DNA of 64,000 bases from Urechis unicinctus (taxonomy: Eukaryota; Annelida; Polychaeta; Xenopneusta; Urechidae): assembly GCA_034190875.2 (NCBI GenBank), contig CM067349.1:13898777-13962776 (forward strand). The letters run 5' to 3'. Each line of letters starts with the position of its first letter. Positions within the stretch are counted from its first letter, which is position 1. The position numbers were made by a program, and so were the translations under genes. The notes beneath the pieces were generated by a model. The model did not search any database and was not told the origin of the DNA. It worked only from the letters and a program-made list of their open reading frames with translations. Positions 1 through 11,522 of the stretch are shown piece after piece.

Positions 1-524
1 TTTCTATATACTATATCTGTTCATCGTAAATATATTAATCTCAGTACTAAATATCTAACATTGGTAAATATTTGAATAACATTCTCCTCCAACAATCTGT
101 AACATCGGTAAATATCTGGATAACATTCTTCTATATGTTCAACCATAACAATCCTAGTTGTAAATACGATAACTAGGTAATAAATACTATAAATAACAGC
201 AGTACACGATAACATTAAATATTTCAATTGAACACACAAAAGCGATAAACTGTAAATCAAGTATGACTTCAGTTGCCGGGATGTCACCTGCATAAACAAA
301 CAATTAATTATTTTCCAGAAGAATGCGGTGGTCTTGAATCACCTGGCCAGGCACTATTAACTCCCTCAGGCTCAGTTCCTGGAGTGGGTCCTTCGTTCTT
401 CCTTGCGACGATTGTTCCGCTGGGACTTCTTTTCCTAACTTGGGGGGCTCATGAGGGGTTTCAAACCCCTCTGGCTCAACTCCCCATCACCCAAACCCCC
501 GAATGCAGGGCAACCCAAACGACG

Positions 525-1750
525 GTAATCTATGCAGAATCGTGTCGTACCGTCCTTTTTCTTAACAAGCACTATGGGGGATACCCACGGACTGGTGGAA
601 GGTTCTATCAACCCCTGACTCAACATCGTTTGCACCTGGCTTTCAGCTTCAGCTCTCTGGGTTTGGGCCAAACGTCGCGCTGATTGACGCGCTGCACCTT
701 TACCCTCGGTTTCAACTACATGTTTTATCAATTCAGTACGTCCCAGATCATCGGAATCCCGGGCAAACACGTGAGCAAACTTCGGTAGAAGACCCTGCAC
801 CCACACTTGTTGGTCCTGACTCAAAGCCATTTTGATTTCCTGCCACATAGAACTCAAATGAGGGGGAACTAATCCACTCTCGGCTGGAACATCTTGTGAA
901 ATAGACCTGCAATCCTCGTTACTGGCTCCTACCTGATCGGAGACTGCATCATCTACTTCGTCTACCAAGTCCACTAATTCACACTGAGCAAGGGTTACGC
1001 CCTTATATAACCGCGCTGGCTCATGACTCAAATTAGCAATGCGAATTGGGACGGCTGCAGTGGACAAATCTACCAAGACATAGACTACCACGCAGTGACC
1101 TTTGTTCAGTAAATTAGACGAAGTCTCTACTATGCCCACCTTGTCAGTCATATGATCCTTCACTACTCCTTCCACCAGAACTTCGCTTCTAGGCAGAATA
1201 ACCATAGCCTCTTTCAGGTTAATGCGGGTACATAGCAACTCTGATTCGCTACTGGTAATAACCAATGCGTCAACCATAGCCATTTTCCCACTCTCAAGGT
1301 CCGTATGACACTTAAACTGTTGCAAGAAATCAGTTCCTATGATTCCGTCAGCATCAATAGCTGCCATCCATAATCGGTGCTTAACTACATTCCCTTCAAC
1401 CTGCAACGCGAACTCCGCTGCTCCCTTTACACAAAGGGGATGTCCGTTGCTAAACGCACCACAACCGATACAGGATCCAGTATAGGTCGTTTACTCCTGT
1501 CTAACCTCTCCTATGCTCTCTTAGACAACAATGTCACATTAGATCCCGTATCTATCAAGAATTTCACTGGCTCCCCCTGCACCAAGCAATGTGCATATAC
1601 ACCGACATTCTGAGACAACAACATACCCGCCCTAACACTAAAAGTCGTTGACTCAGTACTAGGACCTTTAACTACTGAAGCTGAACGGTGGTCCACTGGC
1701 TCAGCTTTTCCTAGTTTCCCTAATGCTTCACAGCGGGCTTGGAGGGGCAT
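525..1750 (-). pseudogene. gypsy A copy 1 protease and truncated reverse transcriptase
   Basis: Reading leftward from 1750, a retropepsin region carries the active-site motif FLIDTGSNVTLL and, after a frame change near 1410-1510, the second conserved stretch DADGIIGTDFLQQ. The protein then runs through an acidic linker into the N-terminal fingers of reverse transcriptase ([22 protein letters not shown]), where it stops abruptly at the deletion junction. The YxDD palm motif, RNase H and integrase are absent here. Relative to the other copy this one retains about 40 extra residues (region around 740-860) before the RT, so each copy has its own deletions. Clearly a dead retroelement gene. Confidence 0.85.
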
Positions 1751-3203
1751 TCTCGGGCAAAATGCCCAACCTCCCTACATCCATAGCATGCTCCCTTTGG
1801 TGCAGTAATCCTCTTTGTCCCACCAACCTGGCGAAACGACTGATAATTCCCTTTACCTTGCTCCTTCTCATGAATCCCCTGGCTACGTTGATTCTTAGCA
1901 GTCAACAACCTTTCTATCATTGAGAACCCTGCGGACATTGTTTCACACATTTTCCCCAACAAATCACCATCAGACGGGCGTTGCTCGGCTGACAATGCGT
2001 TAACTAACCTGCCTGTACCCTTGTCACGATGCCTTTCCACTTGCTTGAAGGCATCTAACCTCATAGCCACGGACAACGCTTTATCTAGACCACCAGGCAT
2101 ACTCTGCTCAACTTTCCACCGAATCTCGGACTCTAACGCATCCATAAAATTATCCAGCGCCAAGCTTTCTAGTAAATCAACAGACTCCCTGGGGTAGGCC
2201 AATCGAGTCATGCGCCTAACTGCTTGTGCTAATTCTGGTAAAGTTTCATTCTTCCCTCATCTGTAAGTTTTCAACTAAGCGCGGTATACTTCAGTCAAAT
2301 TGGATACCCCAAAACGTGTGTCTAAAGCTGCAGTCAGCGCTACATAACTGTAACGACGTAACGCGTCAACATCACCCAGTATTGCTTGAGCCTCTCCCCG
2401 CAGAGAAGCTGCCAAATAAACAGCAGTAATGCGGTCATCCCACTGATTCATTGTCCTGATCATTTCCAATTTAATTTTGAAATCCTCCCACGATTCCCCG
2501 CCATCCAAATATCCTGGCCTAATTTAAGGATCCGAACTACTCAATCTAAGCCCCGTCTCGTAGCCTGACATTTGCCCTCTACGTACCACGGGGTTGTTGA
2601 TACGTGCGTCATTTTTCCATGGTGACGTCACGCATTAACTCCGGGGCCGTGCGAATCAAAATTTTGCTCAATTCTATCTGCTTGGTTTCTATTCTCAACC
2701 CTGCCTGGATATAGTGGCTCCTTGTAACCCAGTGTCGGATTATATTCAGCACAGTTACTACCATTTCTTGTGTCAAACAACACCCAACTACGTGTACCTG
2801 TATTCACTGAGCCTGCACATTCAATGATATCATAAGCCGGCGGACTTAAATTTGAGCTATTTGGAAGCGTACGCGGCACAAAATGGCTATCACGTTCTAG
2901 CAACAACACTTCACGACCATCTCTCACAGCGGGCACAGCATTGCTGCTAGCCGACAACATGTGATAGGCCTGTGAGGCGGGCACGGAAGGGCTCAAGTAC
3001 GTACGTGGCTTAACTAACGTTTCACTGTCACATTCATTCTCACACCCTGACCCTTTTACTATCTCGCCCTTATCTCCAGAACCACCGTAACTAGCCCCAA
3101 TCTCCCTTACTGGAGTTGGTTTTCGAGGCAACTCATGTCTCTCTATTTGTTCAATAAACTCCCCATGATCCTCTCGGAAAACCACCTCGCTCTCCTGATC
3201 CAT
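1720..3203 (-). pseudogene. gypsy A copy 1 gag
   Basis: Three minus-strand reading-frame blocks (2628-3203, 2275-2508, 1720-2211) form a broken Gag. The first is a 191-residue N-terminal part, the second a capsid-like helical part with the gypsy-type phrase WEDFKIKLEMI, the third ends in a CCHC zinc knuckle (CYGCREVGHFARECP, C-x2-C-x4-H-x4-C). Frame changes near 2230 and 2520-2620 separate the blocks. In this copy the zinc knuckle is intact; in the other copy the arginine after HFA is a stop codon. Gag would package the element RNA. Confidence 0.8.
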
Positions 3204-3325
3204 AGTACAACACGGTAGCGTATAACTAACAAACAGAACTGTACGAACGCCTGGGTTCGTTCTTGAGATCCACGTAGTTACTCACCCGGTAAGAGACTAA
3301 AGTAGATCCCACCGCTGCCACCAAA

Positions 3326-3788
3326 TGTAACAGTCTCTCTTGGACGCCGTTACTGCCGTTGAAACCGTTAACTCTTTAAATGAATCGAGCTGGCGAAATC
3401 CCCAAATAAGCGAAGAAAGACAAACCTTCAGTTTAAGTTTTATACGTATATTTGAAATAGAATTCCAACAGGCATTACAGAAATTACTGAGTGCATCACT
3501 ACGAATATAAATGAAATCCCTTCCCTGATTAAACCTAAATCGCTCTGAAAATGCCCAGAGCTTCCTCTAGCACCCACTAAACCAGCTCCCTGACTGTAGA
3601 AAACCCTGCCCTTATATACACTTCTGCTAACATATCCCATAATTTCCGTCTTCAAGTTTCCCGCCTAAACAAATCTCGAATCCCCCCATTGTGTCCTTAC
3701 CATAGCAACGCTTTACAAACCCGGTTGCCTAGCACCCAAATCATAACAAACCCCACTAAATACATGCAACTCAAATAGGTCCGTTACA
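3326..3788 (-). repeat. 5' LTR of gypsy A, copy 1
   Basis: 463-bp LTR bounded by TGTAACAG on the left and GTCCGTTACA on the right (TG...CA with a short inverted repeat TGTAAC/GTTACA). It is nearly identical to 50401-50863. On its left, reading the minus strand, a primer-binding-site-like stretch TGGTGGCAGCGGTGGGATC follows at once (3304-3325). Bases right of it begin ATACT, the probable target-site sequence. Confidence 0.88.
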
Positions 3789-5522
3789 ATACTTAAAATA
3801 TGCGATGCAAACACTGATACAACGTCATACAATCCACACACAGTCAATCAGCACTCACATATGATAGGAAATTATAAAAATGCACTGTATATACATGAAA
3901 AACATTTGTCTTTAACTCGACAGTATGGTCTTGGTATTATGTGGTCGATAAATATAAGTGGTACAATCAAAATGCTTCAGAGTCGCTCTTCAAACAAATT
4001 CATTTTGCATCTACTTATTGGTAGTATAACGTGGTACTCGATGGGATGAATTAGTAATTATAATTAAGGATCAATTGCAGGACAATTTTATTACATCCTG
4101 CATCCTTTGGCATTGTCGTACAGCGACACGTTGGAACAAACAATGATGTATTAATGAATAGGCCTGCGTACTATCATCAATCCAACTCGTTCCGATGATC
4201 TAAGCAATGTTTTTTATTTTTTATTTGCATATATCATTTCCCACAGTACATAACGTTTTTCGGTTATAATATATGATACAGGTCGGAATTGTATAAATAT
4301 TTCAGCACCGACGAGAAAGATTTCATTCCCAGCTAAAACAATAAACTGGCATATTATTTGATGACATAATTTCCTGAGTAAGTTATACATCGCGTATTGT
4401 TAAGGAAAATGTTTTTGGGAAACAGTGAAGGTGTAACTTACTCTGAGCGACATTGTGTAATGTCCAGCTTTTTGACTAGATTAAACTTAGATGGTGTGTA
4501 AATGATTCAGCAAAAACTTACTTGGATAATAGGAACAAAACAATGTAATTCTACAGTCACAAAATCCAGTCTTACAAATCATGAAGAAATAACACTAAAC
4601 TGGAATTTATTTGTACAAATAACTATTATGGTCTGGTACATTATTATCTAACACTTACGTTATTAGAACATGTGCTCACGTATTCTGTTGCTATTATATT
4701 TGATGGAGTTCTGTTGTGTTACATCAGCTTCTCTCCTGATTCCTATAGGCGACGTATATCATCCGAAAAGTTGTCACTGTTAGAAGGTGGCCCGCAATTT
4801 TCATATTTATGTATTTTATAGTACACAATTAACGACCAATTTCTATATGTTTGACAGCATATTCATACGAATGGTGAAATAAGGCATCATATATCAATAA
4901 TGGCTCGCCGATCTGATGTCTTTGTACTCTACTTCCAGTCATCACAACTGCTCGGAAAACCAATTCATTTATTTTTAATGGCTACTTGACATTGCGATGT
5001 CCGGCAGCACATGACTGAACTATTATATGATGACCATTTTTATTGGCACAATATAAAACTTAGCATAGTTTTATCATTAATTCGGCCCGCCTTAATTGCA
5101 CCACGCGAAGTGTATTTCATTAGTATACCCATCGATGATGCGGGCTATTTGTACAAATACCTGGCTTGACTGCTGCAAAAGTAGCTTTAAAGGTCACATA
5201 CAACGATTTTCATCATTTCTTTATTATGTGTTTCAAAATGGAGATTAATAACTCATTAACCAACGGGGACCAATAATTCATTGCACCGGCATGCAAATGA
5301 CAACCATTTTCATTGAAGTGACAATTGTTTTTTTAACTATACAACTTATTCAAAACCATAGACAACTAATTGACATATTGCTTCCGGTATCTAGCCTACC
5401 GCCAGTTTACATTCTGGATATGGCACTGACTGGGCAAAAGAAACAGGAAAGTGCAGGCAGCCTGTGTGGTAACAGCTGTTAGAGAATCCTTCCCTGACCC
5501 GGGCGGCAAATATACAGGTTAT
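3789..5522. other. AT-rich host sequence without a recognised gene
   Basis: No coding region is supported here. The stretch is repeated with about 95% similarity and several indels at 50864-52222. Pieces (3790-3850 and 4650-4740) also resemble 34862-35020 beside the secreted-protein gene, so this is probably a third remnant of that local repeat family. Short frames such as 3861-4049 are low-complexity and not conserved as codons. Confidence 0.7.
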
Positions 5523-7231
5523 CTACAATGGAGCGGAAGATTTCTTGGTCAGGTTGAATCGACACCTGTGAGCACCTACGAGAAGATCCTTTTCAGGTTT
5601 CTCGTACTGGGAGGCAATAGGTGGTGGGACAGTCCTGTCCTCTGCAAGGATCTCAGCAAGTCTGTAGCTTGGGTATTTTTGCCTGAGATCAAGCACCTCA
5701 GCAATGAACTGATGTACATAGTCTGAAGCAAATCAATGTTATTCATATTTTATGATAGTCATAAAATAAGTTAGTTATATTATTTGCCCATATTGAATTG
5801 GGTAACAATGTTTGTGCATATGAAACTCATTTAGGTTTCAGCAATAAATGTCACAATAACATTTTAGATTAATGCATGTACACACCAAAAGAAATTGGTA
5901 CTTTGACAGGCTTGATAACTGGGTCTCCCTGTCTGGCTTTTGGGTAAGGCACTCTCCATTGGGACTGACCTCCTTCAGTGATGGCTTGCGCTCTGTTCGA
6001 GTTTTTATTGAAGTGAATAACTGCTAGGAGCAATCTGGATATATATATAGCAGGTTGATAACATATTGCTAAGTAAGAATTGAAACTTAAGCACATAATT
6101 CTACAAAGAACATTACAGCTGTCACTACACAAATGTGCTAAACTTCAATACAACCCCAATTCAAATATACACAGCCGAATTTCAAAATATGTTATTTGAT
6201 TGGTATTACCTGGCATAGGAATAGTGGACACTCTTCGGTGTGAAGAATATGACCACTTTGTGATATGATTCTAGGCTTGATGTCTGCTCTGATGGGGAAA
6301 GCCTGCCAATGTCGTTTAGGAGATGCTTGCTGGAGACTATCAATTCAAACTCTTTGTGTGGCTTCGATCCTATTTATGGTTAACACATATATCAATACAG
6401 ATTACATTCCTTTGGTAAAGTAGTACCACAGGGGCATGGATTTTACCATTACGATTCATTTAATTACACTACCACTGAAGTAAATATTTCTATATAAACT
6501 TATATGATTAAAAACTAATACCGACCCTTCAGTATCAACTTCCTGTCCTCTAGTAGTGCATGCTCACATTTCGGGTACAGCTCCCCATGCCCCACGTGCT
6601 CATTGACGATATGCCTAGTGACAGAGAGTCACTTAGCTCTGACCAGATCCGCATCTCCATCACTTGAGGCAGCACACCAGTAAACATGATTGGAAATGCT
6701 TCTGGCCCACTCACTCAGGATGTTGCAGTCTTTTCTTTTCTCTTTGGCCAGTATTTTCTTCTTGATCCCTTCATTTACAAATAAGTGTGTGTTTGTCTTT
6801 AATGCTAACATATAAATTTTGTATGCTAACATGTTAAATATTATTAGTACAATAGACACTAACGAATCCATCATTTACTGGTCATAAATTGTAACTTTTA
6901 TACCTGAACAAGTTACATGTCTAGAACCTTCGAAGTCTTTATAGATCCATCAGGGTCGACTCCAACGTGGCTAAAGAGAGTCAGTATAGCTTCTTTTCGG
7001 AGCCTAGGTTTCTTACGAAATCCTAGACTTTTGAGCAGCTCTGGGTCAGTCTCATAAGCACCATTCTCGAAATGATCAGAACATAGAACTGTCGTAAGGG
7101 TAGGTCTCCAGTGTTGACGCTTGACTTTCGACACCCATATGCGGCGCATTTTGCTGTCTTTTGGAAACAGAAAAAAAACTCACGCCTGACTTCTCATTGT
7201 TCCGACAACCGAACGCACAACAATAAGGCAT
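5523..7231 (-). pseudogene. THAP-domain gene, multi-exon, broken (copy 1)
   Basis: Minus-strand gene of a widespread invertebrate family with an N-terminal THAP zinc finger (DNA binding) and a conserved C-terminal region. The THAP exon (about 6906-7231) starts MPYCCAFGCRNN and continues with W, CSDHF and a basic tail, but a run of eight T (minus strand, near 7172) shifts the frame. The next exons carry SISNHVYWCAASSDGDADL (about 6536-6770), QTSSLESYHKVVIFFTPKSV (6210-6369), LLLAVIHFNKNSNRAQAI (5886-6034) and DYVHQFIAEVLDLR to the stop (5523-5722). Splice phases of the last three junctions agree. A TGA replaces an expected Trp codon near 6630 in both copies, and a TAA near 6917 in this copy is CAA in the other. 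Function of the family is unknown to me. Confidence 0.75.
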
Positions 7232-7631
7232 AATCCACACCAAGAAACGCACCAGACCGGGAAGAATGACGAGTGCGTTACACGCTGTCAACCAACCGTG
7301 AAGGCTGAAGATGGCGCGAACAACCCGAATGACGTCACTGTCCGGAAATTCACGAATTTTACCGAGCGGTATCTTGTCAGATTCGACGTGGAAAATGTAC
7401 ATTTAAAAGTCACCTTATTTTGGTTACGATAAACTTTTAAAACATAGAACTTTGAAAAATGGAATAAAACAAATCATTGTATTTGACCTTTAATCAACAT
7501 CTTATTAACCGATAGTAAACCACTCGATCACAATATCAGTGAAGTCAATCATTGCCTGAAATTATGCACGGTAACAATTATCGCACCACTGTAATTACCA
7601 CACACAAGACCAATGTAAATGCTGCAAAGCA

Positions 7632-7785
7632 AGTAGTATAGAGAGTGGCGGTACCACCCCTAATCTATACTAATCCCTCTTTGACAGATTATACAAGATT
7701 TTTGCTCACCTTAAGGGCGCCTCGGACCCGACCCCTAAACCAGGCCGAGGTGCTAGTCTGTAGGTAAACCAGGCCAAGGTGTCAA
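7632..7785. repeat. Left terminal inverted repeat of the outer Polinton
   Basis: Starts AGTAGTATAGAGAGTGGCGG and matches the reverse complement of 29248-29407 over about 150 bp with scattered mismatches and a small indel, including the shared stretches CCCTCTTTGACAGATTA and AGATTTTTGCTCACC. The same end is found at 54060 in the second copy. The first bases resemble the inner element's AGTAGTATAGGGAG. Confidence 0.88.
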
Positions 7786-7990
7786 TGACTTTGGTTTTCT
7801 AGACTTTCTTGGTCTTGATGGTGGCTTAACACCTGTACAGATTTCTTTAGCCCTGGGACTTCCTATATGGTATTTGAGTTTTGCCTGCCTGAGAGACGGA
7901 CTTTTTTCACACCTTCTATGTCACTTTCTGATAGCACAGTTTTTTTTCTCCATATTTTTCTATGGGTGCACGACTTTAACAGTGTGCCGT
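7786..7990. other. Sub-terminal spacer of the outer Polinton
   Basis: Sequence between the inverted repeat and the coiled-coil remnant. In the second copy (about 54211-54420) the minus strand reads a 91-residue basic frame, but it is not maintained here. No function supported. Confidence 0.4.
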
Positions 7991-8209
7991 TCACAAGCTC
8001 ATGTGGCACCTGCTAACAAGCTCTTCTAGGCGTTCCACTCGCTCCATAAGATCATCGTTTTTAACCTCCAGATCTCTCACTATGTCCTTCAGTTCCTCAA
8101 GGTTATTGTTATTACTCAGATCTATTATATCATCTTTCAGATAATCTGTATCTAACTTCTACTCTTTTACACTACCTTCAAGTTCAGTAATAGGCTCTTT
8201 GGTGTTCAT
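7991..8209 (-). pseudogene. Small coiled-coil protein of outer Polinton (copy 1)
   Basis: A 72-codon frame starting MNTKEPITELEG, followed by a heptad-like region with DLEVKNDDLMERVERLEELV, predicted to form a coiled coil. Codon 17 is TAG; the second copy has a leucine codon there, so this is a nonsense mutation. The C-terminal heptads match the small coiled-coil ORF at 13583-13855 of the inner element (ERVSRLEELIPQ). Role unknown; possibly an oligomerising virion or terminal factor. Confidence 0.6.
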
Positions 8210-8481
8210 TTCTATACCTTATACCCTCGTTTATTCAAAAGATCGGTATATACAGTGCAAAATTGTCAGCGCAATTAAAATTATTCTGCGAATTGAGGTG
8301 GGTCAATGTCATTCACAGTCCGCTCAATGGTACGGAAGCACCCAATTTTTGTCTGATACCTTCCAATGCTTCCTCTTTTTCACATCAGCGCTTTTTTTTC
8401 ATCGATTGAAACAATCTGGCGCACCTTTACAGATCTAGCCTTAATTTTACTCTTCATTTGGGTATATTTTGTGACCTCTGT

Positions 8482-8811
8482 TTAAACGAGTTTAAACTCA
8501 TGATCCGAGATATTACCATCTTCAAGTGCTGTCAATACAATCTTAGCAATGGTATTCAATTTGCTCTGCGCTAGAATGCGGATCTGATCATGTTTTTTCA
8601 CCTTAATGGCCAGTCGCCGACTTAGGAATTTTCCAGCAATTCCAAGTAGCCCACAAACCGCTCCAGTAACACCCAACACTCCAGCAATAGGAATGGCAAC
8701 TACCGTAGATATTATACCTACACCACTTGCGCCAAGACACATACCAACAGTAACTAAAGCAGTCTCTACTGTGTCCACTGAGTTTACTGCACGTCTATAT
8801 TTTTTGTACAT
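8482..8811 (-). pseudogene. Hydrophobic membrane-type protein of outer Polinton (copy 1)
   Basis: 109-residue open frame starting MYKKYRRAVNSVDTVETALV. It contains a long Gly/Ala/Val/Ile-rich hydrophobic hairpin (about residues 20-62) followed by a basic helix (SRRLAIKVKKHDQIRILAQSK) and an acidic end. It is the counterpart of 26894-27449 in the inner element, where extra N-terminal residues precede this methionine; here the upstream part has been lost by a deletion near 8820. I do not know its function. The position next to the fibre suggests a virion or membrane role. Confidence 0.6.
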
Positions 8812-8872
8812 TGCAGAATATTTTTTCTCATGGTATTGCTTTTTGTTTCATACTGCTGTTGTATACATAAGT

Positions 8873-9005
8873 CTATATGTCAAGTTCAATTAGGGTTGAT
8901 ACTAATGACATTGTTGCCTGGGAAGCACTACCACGTGTTCTGAAACTGATTTGGTCAGCTGCAGCGAGCTCGAGAGGTGTGGTTAACACTCGGACGCCAA
9001 CCTCT
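8873..9005 (-). pseudogene. Fibre-like protein remnant, C-terminal end only (outer Polinton, copy 1)
   Basis: Minus-strand remnant equivalent to the last about 43 residues of the inner fibre-like protein, ending with SLVSTLIELDI and a stop at 8873-8875. Phrases VLTTPLEL, DQI and SQATMSLV match the inner protein's last beta strands. Everything N-terminal, and the whole penton gene, is deleted here; the second copy (55338-55689) keeps part of the penton. Confidence 0.6.
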
Positions 9006-9098
9006 TGTCTTGGCTGGAGAACCAACCACGTGCAATAGTGGCAGAACTAGGTAAATTTTGTTGTATGGTGAGCAATCTCTGGCTGTAGTGTATCTGCG

Positions 9099-10021
9099 TT
9101 GGGTCACCTTAACTCTGGAGTCCCACCAATAAGGAATCTTTATAGGTTTCACGTGTACTACACCATTTGGAGACTTCTGAATGAAATGCGGCTAGCACTA
9201 GCTGATAACGCCACATGGTCAGCCACCAGCAATACCTTTGACTACCACCAACTCTGCAATGAGTTTGGTGTTGCCGAAAGCAGCGATTGGAGGATAAAGG
9301 GTGGAAACCAGGGCCTCGGGCAGGTCTACTTCACCGACCCCGAGACACACGAGGTACAGGTGATCACTCATTATGGAAACACCCACCTGTACAAATCCGT
9401 TAGGCAAACCTTTGAGAAATCAACCGACGGATTTGTTTTCCAGGGCGGCAAGCTACATATTGATTTTATAAAGCAAGACCAGGAGGGTGCAGGCACCGCT
9501 TGGAGAACTTACATCCTGGAAAAATCTGTGGGGTTCACCACCCAAGGTATCACACGGATTAACGGCAGCATTCAGACCTATGTCTGGGCCATTCTTGGTG
9601 CTCAGGTGCAGACCCTCTCGGAAATACTAGATATTGGCACATCCTTTGATGCCCAAAAGCAATTTCGGAACGTCCTCCAGAATGCTTCTTCAAAGGTTGA
9701 TTATGTGTTTGGAATGGGCCTTTACATGGCTCGTCGGATATGAGCCTCGTCATTGGAAACGTTGATGGGTACAACAATCTGATTACCATCGCGACTGTGG
9801 AATAGCAGATCGGCAGCAATACTGATGTCAACGCGGTTGCTGCTGTTCCAGATAGAGGAATCTTTGACACTTATCCAGATACAGATATGGGAGTCCCCTC
9901 TTTTGTCGTTCAATGCGGAGTGGATGATATACCCGTAGGATAGGCGCACGAGGATGAGAAAACCGCTATTATTGTAGGTGGAATCACAATAGGCTTAGCT
10001 GTGCTTTGGCGTGCTACCTAG
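9099..10021 (+). pseudogene. Conserved Polinton protein of unknown role, C-terminal two thirds (outer, copy 1)
   Basis: Matches residues of about 110 to the end of the inner protein at 24185-25498: YRFHVYYTIWRLLNEM, SDWRIKGGNQGLG, SIQTYVWAILGAQVQT, GTSFDAQKQF, NASSKVDYVFG and the final membrane anchor with TAIIVGGITIGLA. Frame is open from 9099 to 9743, then shifts; TAG at about 9805 and several substitutions break the tail. The last 27 bp (9995-10021) overlap the end of the convergent coil/membrane gene exactly as in the inner element. Confidence 0.75.
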
Positions 10022-10261
10022 TAGGTCACGGAGCATCAGGAGGATAATTCCCGCCACCGCCACAGCTGCGTCCCATACATACTCTGCCATCCAACCAGCC
10101 AACTATGCAGCTGACTTAAGCAGACTAGTCGTACTTGACATATCTTAAGTTTCGTCAATCAGATTAGTCTCCTCATCATTAATGAAGCTAGTCCCATTCC
10201 TCTCCCCTCACATAGCCCCCTCCTCCTCTGCGGTGTCAAATGTTGGGTTATCAAACTCCAT
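9995..10261 (-). pseudogene. Coiled-coil/membrane protein remnant (outer Polinton, copy 1)
   Basis: Minus-strand start at 10261 reads MEFDNPTFDTAEEEG, as in the inner gene at 22886. After about 40 codons an internal deletion fuses it to the C-terminal membrane segment (AGWMAEYVWDAAVAVAGIILLMLRDLL). The coiled-coil centre is gone. Internal stops are present. The same deletion is present in the second copy, so it predates the duplication. Confidence 0.7.
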
Positions 10262-10301
10262 GTTACTATGTTAAAGATATACTTGTAAATAAGCATTCAA
10301 C

Positions 10302-11213
10302 ATGTCGAGTACAGACGCAAACTAAATCCATACCGCCGGATACGCGAGCCCCTTGGGTGAAGGGTGTGTGGACAGTCTGTAGTTATTACAAACACTCCAA
10401 GCACTAATGACCAGAACCAGCAACTGCTATTCCACTTCCTAGGTTCAGACGACGTGATTGTCCCAGGGACAGCACGGCTGGCCTTTACAATCACGCTGAC
10501 CTCGGCTGATCCTAGCCGCAGCGTTGTGCAAAACCTGGGTTGCGTCGTGGTTAAGAAAATGACAATCATGATTTCTAGCAATGAGGTCATGTCTATTGAT
10601 GACAGTGATGTGTACCACTGTTACGACTTGTGGTGGACTGCACAGGAGAGACAGAGCCTCCAGTATCAGGGCATTGACACATCAGATGATAGAAACGCAA
10701 CTAAGATACGAGTGGGGGCAGGAGACAACGATGAGGCCGAGGAGGAGGGCAATGCGGTAGCTGATGTTTATGGTAACAGGTTCTACGTTCCACTTGATTG
10801 TGAACTCCTCGAGAATCACATGCCATTCTACCAGAGTGTGCTTAGTGACAGACTGGAATACTAGCTCACATTCAACGACTACAACCGCGTGAATCACGCA
10901 TCAATCGACTCCAGCTACAAAATTGATGGCATCTCCTTAGAGTATGACATGGTAACCCAACCAGTGTTGGCCCGTATGGTATACGCACTCAGTACAGAGG
11001 TCGACTTGCAATTCTGTATGACCGTGTGCTTCGTCACAGGAAGCTTGTTTACAATAAAAGAGATACACTGTGGAACATCAACCTGAACGTGCCTGCTCGC
11101 AGCATGAAGGGCATCCTACTGCTCTTTGAAGACCCAGCCAATGCCTCATTCGCCAGGAAGACAACCTAAAGATCACAAAAGTTGAGGTGATCGTTGAGGG
11201 CATCCCCAAATAA
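10302..11213 (+). pseudogene. Major capsid protein remnant (outer Polinton, copy 1)
   Basis: Corresponds to about the first 310 residues of the inner capsid protein. Recognisable blocks are DVIVPGTARLAFTITLTSAD, NLGCVVVKKMTIMISSNEVMSIDDSD, NRFYVPLDCELLENHMPFYQS and NLNVPARSMKGILLLFEDP. There is a stop in the ninth codon, a TAG at 10862, and frameshifts near 10980 and 11165. The sequence stops after EGIPK; the last 120 residues and the start of the ATPase gene have been removed together. Confidence 0.8.
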
Positions 11214-11520
11214 CTCACTTGAGGGCTTTCTACCATTGTTTTAAGGGCGAGCCTACCTTGTACATTATTGATGACTGTTCGGCAACCAAGGCCCTAACCA
11301 AGAAGAAAGACAGGCTATCTGAACTGACCTTTATTAGCCGCCATGCGCAGCAAAGTGTCTGGGTACTCTGTGCTGAAGGACCTATGTGCGCAGACTCGCT
11401 GGTTGGTGCTCTTTCACACCAAGGACCCTGACCCGTTTGAAGACGCCTTAGTGAGAATGATGTGATCCCAACATGGGGGGAATGTGCTGCAGTACGCCAG
11501 CTACTAGCAAAGACTACTGC
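11214..11520 (+). pseudogene. A32-like packaging ATPase remnant (outer Polinton, copy 1)
   Basis: Begins in mid-protein at LRAFYHCFKGEPTLYIIDDCS, so the Walker A half is deleted while the Walker B (YIIDDCS) and the SRHAQQSVWVL sensor region remain. Frame shifts follow near 11370 and 11450. The end overlaps the next remnant's start at ATATGCCGTCAATTG, as in the inner element. Confidence 0.75.
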
Positions 11521-11522
11521 AT

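Larger units (their letters stand above)
1..3788 (-). mobile_element. Ty3/gypsy retrotransposon A, copy 1 (left part outside window, internally deleted)
   Basis: Minus-strand LTR retrotransposon; the 5' LTR is at 3326-3788, followed leftward by gag, protease, the start of reverse transcriptase and 3' non-coding sequence. It aligns almost base for base with the longer copy at 44197-50863 (base 1 corresponds to about 44711). Compared with that copy it has lost about 2.4 kb (equivalent to 45317-47744), so most of RT, RNase H and integrase are missing: the sequence jumps near position 515 from the accessory ORF into the RT N-terminus. A smaller deletion near 480 removes about 85 bp more. The 3' LTR would lie left of the window. 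Bases 1-300 are AT-rich 3' non-coding sequence; the short ORF there is not credible. Confidence 0.9.

Noticed and set aside
21-299. 92-codon minus-strand frame, repeated at 44731-45009
   Set aside because: Lies in AT-rich 3' non-coding sequence of gypsy A. It is conserved only because the whole segment is copied; no domain, no start context.
7631-7632. Target duplication directly left of outer copy 1 (AAGCA)
   Set aside because: Does not match CGCCT on the right. Comparison with copy 2 shows that about 8 bp including CGCCT were lost here.
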